From positions 372,001 through 436,000 of the forward strand of contig NZ_FOFS01000001.1 in the NCBI RefSeq assembly GCF_900111015.1: a stretch of 64,000 nucleotides of DNA, written 5' to 3'. This DNA comes from Solimonas aquatica (lineage in GTDB: Bacteria; Pseudomonadota; Gammaproteobacteria; Nevskiales; Nevskiaceae). Each line of letters opens with the position of its first letter. Position 1 is the stretch's first letter. The position numbers and the translations under genes are program-made. Below are positions 17,833 through 24,902 of the stretch, piece by piece. The notes under the pieces were generated by a model. That model did no database searches. It saw only the letters and a program-made list of their open reading frames with translations, and was not told the origin of the DNA.

Positions 17833-20265
17833 TTATTCGGCGGCTGCCTGGCGCCCGCAGCCGGGCGTGGCGAAATCCGGGGACGATGCCGCCTTGGTTG
17901 CACCGGCGGGCGCGGCGGACGAGGCCGTCACGAAGCCGGGGCGGAAGGCGAGAATCCAGGCGGGCACCACGACCATGGCGCCAATGGCGTTGAGTACCAG
18001 CATCACAATCAGCAGCAGTGCGGCCGAGGACTGGAAGCGCAGGTCTGAGAAGAACACCCACATGACCACACCAGCGACGAGGGTCGTTGCGGTGAACATC
18101 ACCGCAAGGCCAGTGGTGCTGATGGCATGGGCGACGGCATCGTGCAGCGCTCGTCCCTTCTCTATCTCGTCGCGAACGCGGTCCATCACATAGATCGCAT
18201 AGTCGATGCCCACGCCCATTCCCACCGCGACCACCGGGATGATGTTGACGTTGATGCCTACTTTGGCGATGCCCAGGTAGCCGTAGCTGAGCACCGTGGC
18301 GAAGATCATCGGCAGGATCATCAGCCAGCCGGCATGCGCCGAGTTGTAGTAGATCGCCACCATCAGGAACGACGCGATCAACACGAAGGCCGTGACCATC
18401 ACACTGTCATGGAAATTGGCCTGGTTGATGGCGGCATTGACACCCACGACACCCGCCGCCGGTTCGATCGTGAATCCGTCGATGCCCTTGCCGAAAAGCT
18501 CGGCACCCTGCTTCGCGCGCTGCACCGCCGCCTCGATCGTCTTCGCCTGCAGGTCCGGCAGGTAGAAAGTGAGGTTTGCCAGCGTCTCCTCGGGGTTGAC
18601 GTACTCGCGCAGCGCTCCGGGCACCGGGCTGGAATACTCGAAGGCGTACATCAGGCTGCCGACGCCACGCGCATCCGCGGGAATCTGCAGCCAGCGCGGA
18701 TCGCCCTCGTGCGTCAGGCGGTTGACCTGCTTCACCAGGTCGGGGAGGCCCTTGGCGCCCCCGACCACCGGCTCAGCGAGCATGTAGCGCTCGAACCGCT
18801 CCATGGCGGCCATCGCCTCGGGCCTGCGCAGGCCCTCCCGCTCGCTGGAGCGGGCCACCACGAACAGCTCCTCGCTGCCGGGAAAGCGCTCCGCAATCAG
18901 GTGCGCAGAGCGGTTGTAGTCGTGGTCCCGCTTGAGAATGGGCGAGCCCGGCTCGGATTCGCCGAACTGCACCTGGCTCGCGCCCCATGCGCCCATCCCG
19001 ATCAGCACCAGGGCGCCCAGTAGCACCGCACGGCCGACGCCGGCATTGGAGACCGGCTCGACGAGTCGGTGCAGCGTCGCCGACGTCTGGTCGCGGTTGT
19101 TCTCGGTGCGCCGCGGCTGCGGTAGCACCGTCAGCGCCAGCGGCACCATGAAGTGCACGGTGAAGATCACCGAGAACGCCCAGAAGCCGGCAAAAGCGCC
19201 GAGATGCTTGTTGAATGGCGCTGCACCAATCGCCACCGCAGCGATACCGATGGCGTCGACGATGATCGCCAGGGAGCCGGGACGGAACAGCGCGTCCAGC
19301 GCGTTGCGGGCAGCCTGGCGGCCGCTCTGGGTGCGCGCCAGTTCGTAGTAATAGCGCTCGACCAACTGCACCCCGTGCGAGGTCGCACGAGCGGCAATCA
19401 GGAACGGGATCGGCATCGACAGCGGATCGAGATGAATGCCGATCAGGTTCATGAAGCCCAGGCCCCATGCCGAGGACAGCAGAATGCCCATCAAGGGCAG
19501 CACGATGCCGTAGAGGCGGCGGAAGTACCCTGCGAGCAACAGGATGATCAGCGCCGCGGTGTACAGCAGGATCTCGAAGATCTGCGGCAGATACGTGTAT
19601 ACCCAGCCGGTCAGCACCGGATTACCGACGGCGTAGATCCGCAGGCCGTCGCGTGCTTCCGCCTCGCGGATCTTCTGCAGCCCGGCGAAGGCTTCGAGCA
19701 GTTCGTCGGAGGTCGAACTGTTCATCTGTGCCCGGATGATCGCCACCTTGCCATCGGCCGACACCAGGCGCCCGCTGATGCGTGGATCCGCCTGCACCTG
19801 CAACTGCAAGGTCTTCAGTTGCGCCGGCGTCAGCGCCCCGGCATTCGGGTCGTAGTAGGGATCGGAGCGGATCGTGCCGGCTTCGTTGATGTAGACCCGG
19901 CGCGTCGTGCGATGGGTGATGCTGGCCACGAGGTTGTGATTGACCCCGGGCAGCACGTCGATACCCTGGGTGATCCGTTCGATCGCGGTGAGTGTTTCGT
20001 TGCTGAAGATCGAGCCCTGCTCGACCTCCACCGCAACCGTGATGACGTTGGCGCCACCGAAAATTCCGCGTACTTCGTTGTGCAACTGGATATAGGGATG
20101 TCCCTGCGGCAGGAGGTCCTCGAAATCCGACGCCATTTTCATGCCGGGGATCTGGCTGGCGAAGAACGCCGACAGGCCGAGAATCAGCGCGAGCACAAAG
20201 CGCGGGCTGGCAAAAATCCACTCTTCGCCCCGCTGCAGCGCGGCGACTATCCTTTGGCGAATCAA
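17833..20265 (-). CDS. RND-superfamily permease (HAE3/MMPL type), TTG start
   Basis: The protein has 810 residues if it starts at the TTG at 20265. It is a two-repeat RND exporter: TM1 (residues near 20-40), a periplasmic loop with DFEDLLPQGHPY, TM2-6, then a second loop and TM7-12 ending near GAMVVVPAWILAF. No ATG precedes TM1 between the previous stop and TM1; the TTG overlaps the YCF48 stop as TTGA, so coupled translation is the best explanation. The first downstream ATG would remove TM1. Homologues accompany DUF1302/DUF1329 in hydrophobic-substrate clusters; substrate and direction are unproven. Confidence 0.88.
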   Translation of the reverse strand: MIRQRIVAALQRGEEWIFASPRFVLALILGLSAFFASQIPGMKMASDFEDLLPQGHPYIQLHNEVRGIFGGANVITVAVEVEQGSIFSNETLTAIERITQGIDVLPGVNHNLVASITHRTTRRVYINEAGTIRSDPYYDPNAGALTPAQLKTLQLQVQADPRISGRLVSADGKVAIIRAQMNSSTSDELLEAFAGLQKIREAEARDGLRIYAVGNPVLTGWVYTYLPQIFEILLYTAALIILLLAGYFRRLYGIVLPLMGILLSSAWGLGFMNLIGIHLDPLSMPIPFLIAARATSHGVQLVERYYYELARTQSGRQAARNALDALFRPGSLAIIVDAIGIAAVAIGAAPFNKHLGAFAGFWAFSVIFTVHFMVPLALTVLPQPRRTENNRDQTSATLHRLVEPVSNAGVGRAVLLGALVLIGMGAWGASQVQFGESEPGSPILKRDHDYNRSAHLIAERFPGSEELFVVARSSEREGLRRPEAMAAMERFERYMLAEPVVGGAKGLPDLVKQVNRLTHEGDPRWLQIPADARGVGSLMYAFEYSSPVPGALREYVNPEETLANLTFYLPDLQAKTIEAAVQRAKQGAELFGKGIDGFTIEPAAGVVGVNAAINQANFHDSVMVTAFVLIASFLMVAIYYNSAHAGWLMILPMIFATVLSYGYLGIAKVGINVNIIPVVAVGMGVGIDYAIYVMDRVRDEIEKGRALHDAVAHAISTTGLAVMFTATTLVAGVVMWVFFSDLRFQSSAALLLIVMLVLNAIGAMVVVPAWILAFRPGFVTASSAAPAGATKAASSPDFATPGCGRQAAAE

Positions 20266-21233
20266 TGGATGCCCTCCGATTCGATATTCACCATCGCCGG
20301 CGTGCTGGCGCCGGAACCGCCGACCACGATCAGGGACGAGCGGCCCGGGAGGGCGACGCCGCCACGGAGGTAACCGCTGCCGGAGGTAGCGCTCGGCAAA
20401 ACCCGCCATTTGCCATCGGATCCGCGCTGCTGGATCAAACCGAGTTCGCCGACAGCGAACAGACGGCCACCGGCGCCCGGCACAAAGCCGTACATCGGCA
20501 CGGCGGCGGCATTGGTCTCCGGCGTCCAGCTCTGGCCACCATCGCGGGTGCCGAGGATGATCCCGCCGCGACCCGTCAGCCAGCCGGTATTGGCATCGGT
20601 GAACCAGACATCGAAAGCGTAGAAATTGTCCGGGATGGGCGGCAGCCTTTGCCAGCTCGCGCCGCCGTCGCTGCTGCGCGCAACGATGCCGAACTCACCC
20701 GCGACCACCGCATGCCTGGCGTCGAGAAAACGGATGGCGGTGAGGATGGCGTCCTCGCCGAACTCGGTCTTCTGCCAGCTCGCGCCGCGGTCGCTGCTGT
20801 TGAGCACCGTGGAATAGGTGCTGACCACCCAGAATCCGCCGTCCGGCGCACACGCCAGTGCCATGGGCGTGAAGTCCTCCGGCATCGAGCCCGCGGCAGG
20901 GCGCCACTCGGTGCCTTGTGCATTCCCGGTCCAGACGCGGCGATTGAAGTCGAGGGCGACAAAGCTCTTGTCGGCGCAGGCCGCGACGTCGATCAGTGCC
21001 GCCCGGCTCTCCAGCTTTTGCGATTCCCAGGTCTTGCCGGAATCGGTCGATCGCGACAGCACGTCGTTGCCGACGACGACGATCGCCTGGCCATTCGATG
21101 CAATCTTCTGCAGGTCGTCAGCGACGTGCGCGGCGCCATGAACGACCGGCGAAAATGCGGCGCCTCCAGCAACAATGGCCAGAATCGCGCATGGCAATCC
21201 AAGATGTAGCGCCAGTGGCGCGCGACGGCTCAT
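20262..21233 (-). CDS. YCF48-related exported beta-propeller protein
   Basis: This 323-residue protein has an N-terminal signal or anchor (LPCAILAIVAGGAAFSPVV) and at least four BNR/Asp-box repeats (STDSGKTW, SSDRGASW, SSDGGASW, TRDGGQSW), typical of YCF48/HCF136-like propellers. It is the first gene of the long minus-strand operon, with GGAG before the ATG, and is coupled by TTGA to the RND permease gene, so it is probably an accessory of that permease. Related genes occur in the same envelope set in steroid and alkane degraders. Confidence 0.88.
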   Translation of the reverse strand: MSRRAPLALHLGLPCAILAIVAGGAAFSPVVHGAAHVADDLQKIASNGQAIVVVGNDVLSRSTDSGKTWESQKLESRAALIDVAACADKSFVALDFNRRVWTGNAQGTEWRPAAGSMPEDFTPMALACAPDGGFWVVSTYSTVLNSSDRGASWQKTEFGEDAILTAIRFLDARHAVVAGEFGIVARSSDGGASWQRLPPIPDNFYAFDVWFTDANTGWLTGRGGIILGTRDGGQSWTPETNAAAVPMYGFVPGAGGRLFAVGELGLIQQRGSDGKWRVLPSATSGSGYLRGGVALPGRSSLIVVGGSGASTPAMVNIESEGIH

Positions 21234-21571
21234 CGCCGAGTCTCCTCCGAGTAGTAATAAACTGCGGAGGGAGAATCAGTGAAGCAGCGATATAAGTGAA
21301 CCCGATTGCGGGAATGATCGCCATCACTAGGATGAATAATCTGCCCTCGGTCGACAAAAAGGGAACCGCGTTTCCTGCAGAAAAAGCGGATTTTGGTAGC
21401 GGAAATCGCCGCGCGGCCGCTCGCTCTTGGCACCAGCGGGGAGCAACCTCGATCTGCAACGTAACGCAGATGAGCGTGCAATTTGCCGGGGCGGAGTGGC
21501 GCTCTATCCCGGGCCTGCTTTGCGGGAACCTACTGGATGCCCCGGCGGCCTCCGAGCGGGCAGTCGCGTGT
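21234..21571. other. Non-coding promoter region of the catabolic operon
   Basis: This 338-bp gap precedes the operon that runs leftwards. It holds one NahR-type box (21323-21337) and the repeated GTGAA words at 21281-21300. I see no convincing gene or RNA structure. To the right it borders the decayed TonB/UvrA segment. Confidence 0.5.
21323..21337 (-). promoter_or_regulatory. Putative NahR-type operator, copy 4
   Basis: The plus strand reads ATCA-CTAGGA-TGAAT, so the minus strand is ATTCA-TCCTAG-TGAT, an exact match to ATTCA-N6-TGAT. It lies about 90 bp upstream of the first gene of the minus-strand operon and in the orientation of that operon. Confidence 0.5.
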
Positions 21572-21693
21572 TCAGCTGCTCGCTGCGACAGCAAGCATCA
21601 TTACCGCATGGTCTTTGTCGCTTCTGTGCTTGAGCCCTGCCAAGGCGTCGCGGCTTCGCAAGGGTTCCGACCTGCGGAAGTAACAAAGGCCCG

Positions 21694-21862
21694 TCATTTC
21701 ACCGGCGCTATATTGCGGGGATGGCCCTGCAGCTCTTGCGCGAGAAATGGAGCGGTTCGACTGCCCGTTTCCTGAGACTTGATGCGGCGTGCCGCTCGCC
21801 ACCAGCCGGCCACCGGCGTCGCCCGCGCCCGGACCCACGACGATCACCCAGTCGGCTTGCAT
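21694..21862 (-). pseudogene. Decayed C-terminal fragment of a UvrA-type ATPase
   Basis: Near the end of the TonB-receptor frame the encoded protein abruptly becomes QADWVIVVGPGAGDAGG and then RLVASGTPHQV, the C-terminal signature of UvrA excinuclease subunits (ADWVIDLGP, then GG-x-VA-x-GTP). After a one-base shift the similarity continues in the neighbouring frame as GSRTAPFLAQEL and ends at a TGA at 21694. The body of uvrA is missing. It looks like a recombination leftover, probably from a UvrA2-like gene, joined in frame to the TonB gene at about 21862. Confidence 0.7.
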
Positions 21863-22600
21863 CACCGCGCCGCCGTACGTCTGCGAGACGCCGCCTTGAT
21901 GGATTGAGCCCACTTCGCCGAAGAATTTGGCCTGCCATTCGCCGAACGCGGGCGGCTCGGGGATATAGCGGATGGCTCCATTCAAGCCTGAACCACCGAA
22001 CAGTGTGCCGACAGGCCCCTTGAGCACCTCTACGGAGTAGAGATCGAAAGGATTCATGTCCAGCACGGACAGCGGTGCAACAGGATCGTTGAACGGGGTT
22101 TCATCGAGGAATACGCCCGTCGTCGCCGCAGTACCCAGCTCGGACGAAATCCCGCGAACTGTGATGCGTTTAGGAGTCGTGCCGTTCTGAAGATCCCAGA
22201 TATTCACGCCAGGAACTTGAGCGACGATGTCGTCGACGTCGCGCAGGCCGGACTTCTCCATATTCTGACCGGACAGTGCGGACACGCTGGACGCCAAAGA
22301 GCGAACCGAGGCTTCGCGCTTGGTCGCGGTGACGGTGATGGATTCAAGCTGCGTGGCATGCCGCTCCGCCGTGGGGGGCAGTTCGGTCGTGCGCATCGGC
22401 TCGACTGGGATCGTCGCCACAGTCGGTTGCGCCGCATCCGGTACCCCGTTGGCTGCGCTGTCGGCTTCTTGCTGATGAGGCGCCTGCGCTCCGACGGCGT
22501 CTCCGGATGGTGGTTCTGGCTGAGTCTGAGCGAGTACAGGCATCAGTGTCAGGGACAGCCACAGAGCAGTGACCTGACCGATCTTTCGATCCAGTTGCAT
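21863..22600 (-). pseudogene. TonB-dependent receptor, N-terminal part only
   Basis: About 246 residues of a TonB receptor remain: signal peptide (ending PVLAQT), a Pro/Ala-rich linker, a TonB-box-like region (ESITVTATKREAS) and the plug domain (VDDIVAQVPGVN, then RGISSELGT and VEVLKGPVGTLFGGS). The 22-strand barrel is missing; instead the frame runs into a UvrA-like tail and on to a stop at 21572 (342 codons in total). A normal receptor is 650-800 residues. It begins seven bases after the stop of an IS3 transposase fragment, so its promoter is probably also lost. It cannot work as a transporter. Confidence 0.8.
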
Positions 22601-22607
22601 TGAGAGA

Positions 22608-22943
22608 TTACTGCATTGCGGTGGGTTGTTCGTAGATTGCAGGTAGTGCGCTCCAGGCCTGTGGTGCAGGCGGCCGATATCCCAAGCTGCTGTGCGGTCG
22701 CTTCGTGTTGTAGTGGCGCCGCCATTGCTCGATCACGACGCGAGCTTCCTTGAGGCTGTAGAAGATCTCGCCGTTGAGCAGTTCATCGCGCAGCTTGCCG
22801 TTGAAGGATTCGCAGTAGCCGTTCTCCCAGGGGCTACCTGGCTCGATGTACAAGGTGTTGGCACCAACCTTGGGCAACCACGCACGGATCAGCTTCGAGG
22901 TCATCTCCGGGCCGTTATCCGAGCGGATGTGTTCGGGTAAAGA
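22608..22943 (-). mobile_element. IS3-family transposase 3' fragment
   Basis: The frame encodes the C-terminal part of an IS3-family OrfB integrase: HIRSDNGPEM with the second catalytic Asp, ENGYCESFNGKLRDELL with the catalytic Glu, and the terminal HYNTKRPHSSLGYRPP. The first Asp, OrfA and the left part are missing; similarity stops near 22943, although the frame continues to 23015. No terminal inverted repeat or target duplication was recognised, and the stop is only seven bases from the TonB start, so the right end is also trimmed. It is inactive. Confidence 0.85.
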
Positions 22944-23033
22944 CGCACGCTCGACGTCTGCTTGGGGTTGATTGTGGCCTGTCGCGAGGCGCTCTAACTG
23001 GGGAGACCGCAACAAATTCCGCCTACTTATCGA

Positions 23034-23423
23034 TCAGCCCTTCATCATCTCGCTGAAGTCCTCATCGAATTTCCTGCTCGACTTGAGCGTGTCGATCATG
23101 TCCTGGTGATGATCGTCCAGCGCCGTGGGCAGACTGAGATTCTTGGTCTGGGCAATGCGCGCAAGCTTGGTATTGGCTTCGCTGTGGTCGGTGACGATGG
23201 TTTGCCCGAACTGCTGAATTTCGGAATCGTGCGACAGGCTGAGCGCCAGCCGGCCCGCCGCCACCTCGGTCATGCCAGCCATCGCCGCCTCCTGCGCAAA
23301 CTTCATGTCGTCCTGACCGGGCGGCATGCCGGCGCCATAGCTGGTCGGAACCAGCGGCGACAGAATCACGCCGAGCATGGCCAGTGACAAAAAGATCGGC
23401 AGCCGGTTCTTGCTTCGGGTCAT
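23034..23423 (-). CDS. DUF4142 exported ferritin-like protein, 3'-truncated
   Basis: The protein has 129 residues: a signal peptide (LPIFLSLAMLGVILSPLVPTS) followed by the front of a DUF4142 domain (PF13628), a periplasmic four-helix, ferritin-like fold often encoded in stress loci. KFAQEAAMAGMTEVAAGRLAL and TIVTDHSEANTKLA match helices 1 and 2. The frame stops at FDEDFSEMMKG, where family members continue with about 40 more residues carrying the last helix and a conserved His. The cut falls at the border of the IS fragment. The start at 23423 has GGAG upstream, and a sigma-54-like element lies farther up. Confidence 0.75.
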   Translation of the reverse strand: MTRSKNRLPIFLSLAMLGVILSPLVPTSYGAGMPPGQDDMKFAQEAAMAGMTEVAAGRLALSLSHDSEIQQFGQTIVTDHSEANTKLARIAQTKNLSLPTALDDHHQDMIDTLKSSRKFDEDFSEMMKG

Positions 23424-23467
23424 GGGGTTCTCCAGTGGGAAAGCGCGTGCTTGCGCCCGCAGCGCGC

Positions 23468-23483
23468 AGCAAGCGCAATGCCC
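23468..23483 (-). promoter_or_regulatory. Candidate sigma-54 promoter of the DUF4142 gene
   Basis: On the minus strand GGGCATTGCGCTTGCT has GG and GC exactly 10 bases apart, GGCA at -24 and TTGCT at -12, close to the consensus TGGCAC-N5-TTGCW. The predicted start of transcription lies some 35 bp before the ATG at 23423. Confidence 0.4.
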
Positions 23484-23706
23484 GGGCTCAAGACGTCGCC
23501 GTCTGATCCGCAGGCCGCAGGCCCAGGCGACGGTTGCGCCGGCAGCGGCCCGCGCGGCGCCTCGCTGAGCCGTGCAGGCTCGGGCTGTTCGCGCGAATGT
23601 TTTCTGGATCGTGCGGATTTCATGGCCTGGCATTGCCGGCGCATTCACGCCGCTGTCAGGGGCCTGGGCCCAGAGTGAAACGCCCTCGATGAAACGGAGA
23701 ACGCAG

Positions 23707-23934
23707 ATGAGGACATCGCAACGGCGGACCCCTCCTTCGCGCGACGGCAAGTCACAAGCGGTGGCGCGCGAGAAACAGCGCATCGAACCGGAAAAGCCGC
23801 AGGGCATCGCGCCGGATGACGAAGTGGATCAGGCTTCTTACGACTCCTTTCCCGCCAGCGATCCACCCGCGCACTCAGCACGTCAGGCCGTGCCCGGCGG
23901 CAAGCCTTCCCGAAAGCCCGGCGAACGCAGGTGA
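23707..23934 (+). CDS. Small conserved DEVDQASYDSFPASDPP-motif protein
   Basis: This 75-residue, charged and probably disordered protein carries DEVDQASYDSFPASDPPA, a motif seen in many short proteobacterial proteins of unknown function, often located in stress-gene islands. The ATG at 23707 has GGAGA at the right distance. It is divergent from the DUF4142 gene and 100 bp upstream of the PRC-barrel gene. No enzymatic feature is visible. Confidence 0.7.
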   Translation: MRTSQRRTPPSRDGKSQAVAREKQRIEPEKPQGIAPDDEVDQASYDSFPASDPPAHSARQAVPGGKPSRKPGERR

Positions 23935-24034
23935 TGGCGCTGCGCGGCGCAGCCATGGGCATGGCGCTTGCCCCCGGCAGTGGCGCGACGCAGGCCGCGC
24001 CTCACTCCCCAACTTCCCGATGGAGATTCCAGAC

Positions 24035-24478
24035 ATGGCAAGCATGCAGAGCAGCAATGCCGGCGCAAAGCCGGGCAGCAACAGTGACCGCACCCAGATC
24101 GTCGGTGGCAACCACAAGGTTTCGGGCCCGGGTCCGGCGGTGATGGCGGCGGACACGCTGGAGGGCGACCGCGTGATGAATTCGGCTGGCGAGGATCTGG
24201 GCAAGATCCGCGACATCATGCTGGACGTCCCGAGCGGACGTGTCGCCTACGCGGTGCTGTCGCGCGGCGGCATCCTGGGCATGGGCGACAAATTGTTCGC
24301 GATTCCCTGGAGCTCGCTGACGCTGGATGCCGAGCGGCGTTGCTTCATTCTCGACATCAGCAAGGAGCGGCTCGAACAGGCGCCGGGTTTCGACAAGGAT
24401 CATTGGCCCGCGATGGCCGACGCGCGCTGGGCCATGGACATCTACGAGTACTATGGCGCCGCGCCGTACTGGAACTGA
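24035..24478 (+). CDS. PRC-barrel domain protein
   Basis: This 147-residue protein contains a PRC-barrel domain (about residues 35-115: ADTLEGDRVMNSAGEDLGKI, then VAYAVLSRGG and KLFAIPWSSL). PRC-barrels occur in RimM and the photosynthetic reaction centre H-subunit; stand-alone versions such as this are common in stress loci with no defined partner. GGAG lies ten bases before the ATG. The C-terminal tail is aromatic (YEYYGAAPYW). It is probably cytoplasmic, with no signal or TM segment. Confidence 0.8.
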   Translation: MASMQSSNAGAKPGSNSDRTQIVGGNHKVSGPGPAVMAADTLEGDRVMNSAGEDLGKIRDIMLDVPSGRVAYAVLSRGGILGMGDKLFAIPWSSLTLDAERRCFILDISKERLEQAPGFDKDHWPAMADARWAMDIYEYYGAAPYWN

Positions 24479-24902
24479 TCTGGCACCGCCGCGCCACACG
24501 CCGGGAACAGCGCCATGGGCATGCGCCGCACCAGATCCATGATGAAGGCGTAAGCGCGCCTCCGCCCTCGCGATGACTGGCATGAGTGCCGTTACGGCCA
24601 TCCTTTGGCCGCCAGTTGTCGCGGGGGACGAGGAAGGCCGCTGCACGCGGTTTGCCCGCCACCGGCCTCGGAACACGCACCGGCGACTGCTCCGCTTCTC
24701 ATCCTGCCTTTCACACCGCGCCCGCGGCGCCTTGCCACGGCTGTCCTGCCGGCCAGGACTTTGCACGCCACAGCTGCTAGGTTTGCCATGCGCGCACACC
24801 GGCCGGCATCCGGCTGGAACACAACTCGAAGACACGCCATCCGTCGCTTCGACGACTGTGTCGGGTGCCGCCTTGACCCCTGGCGAGCCGAGGAGCGTAA
24901 AG
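24479..24902 (+). other. Intergenic stretch before the P-type ATPase
   Basis: A 424-bp stretch follows the PRC-barrel gene. The ATPase reading frame is open back to 24573, but that upstream part is Arg/Pro/Thr-rich, with no family similarity. I see no RNA gene, clear terminator or strong promoter here. Confidence 0.4.

Noticed and set aside
24573-24902. N-terminal extension of the P-type ATPase from an ATG
   Set aside because: The 110 residues have no family similarity; the GTG at 24903 has an RBS and begins next to the conserved N-domain.
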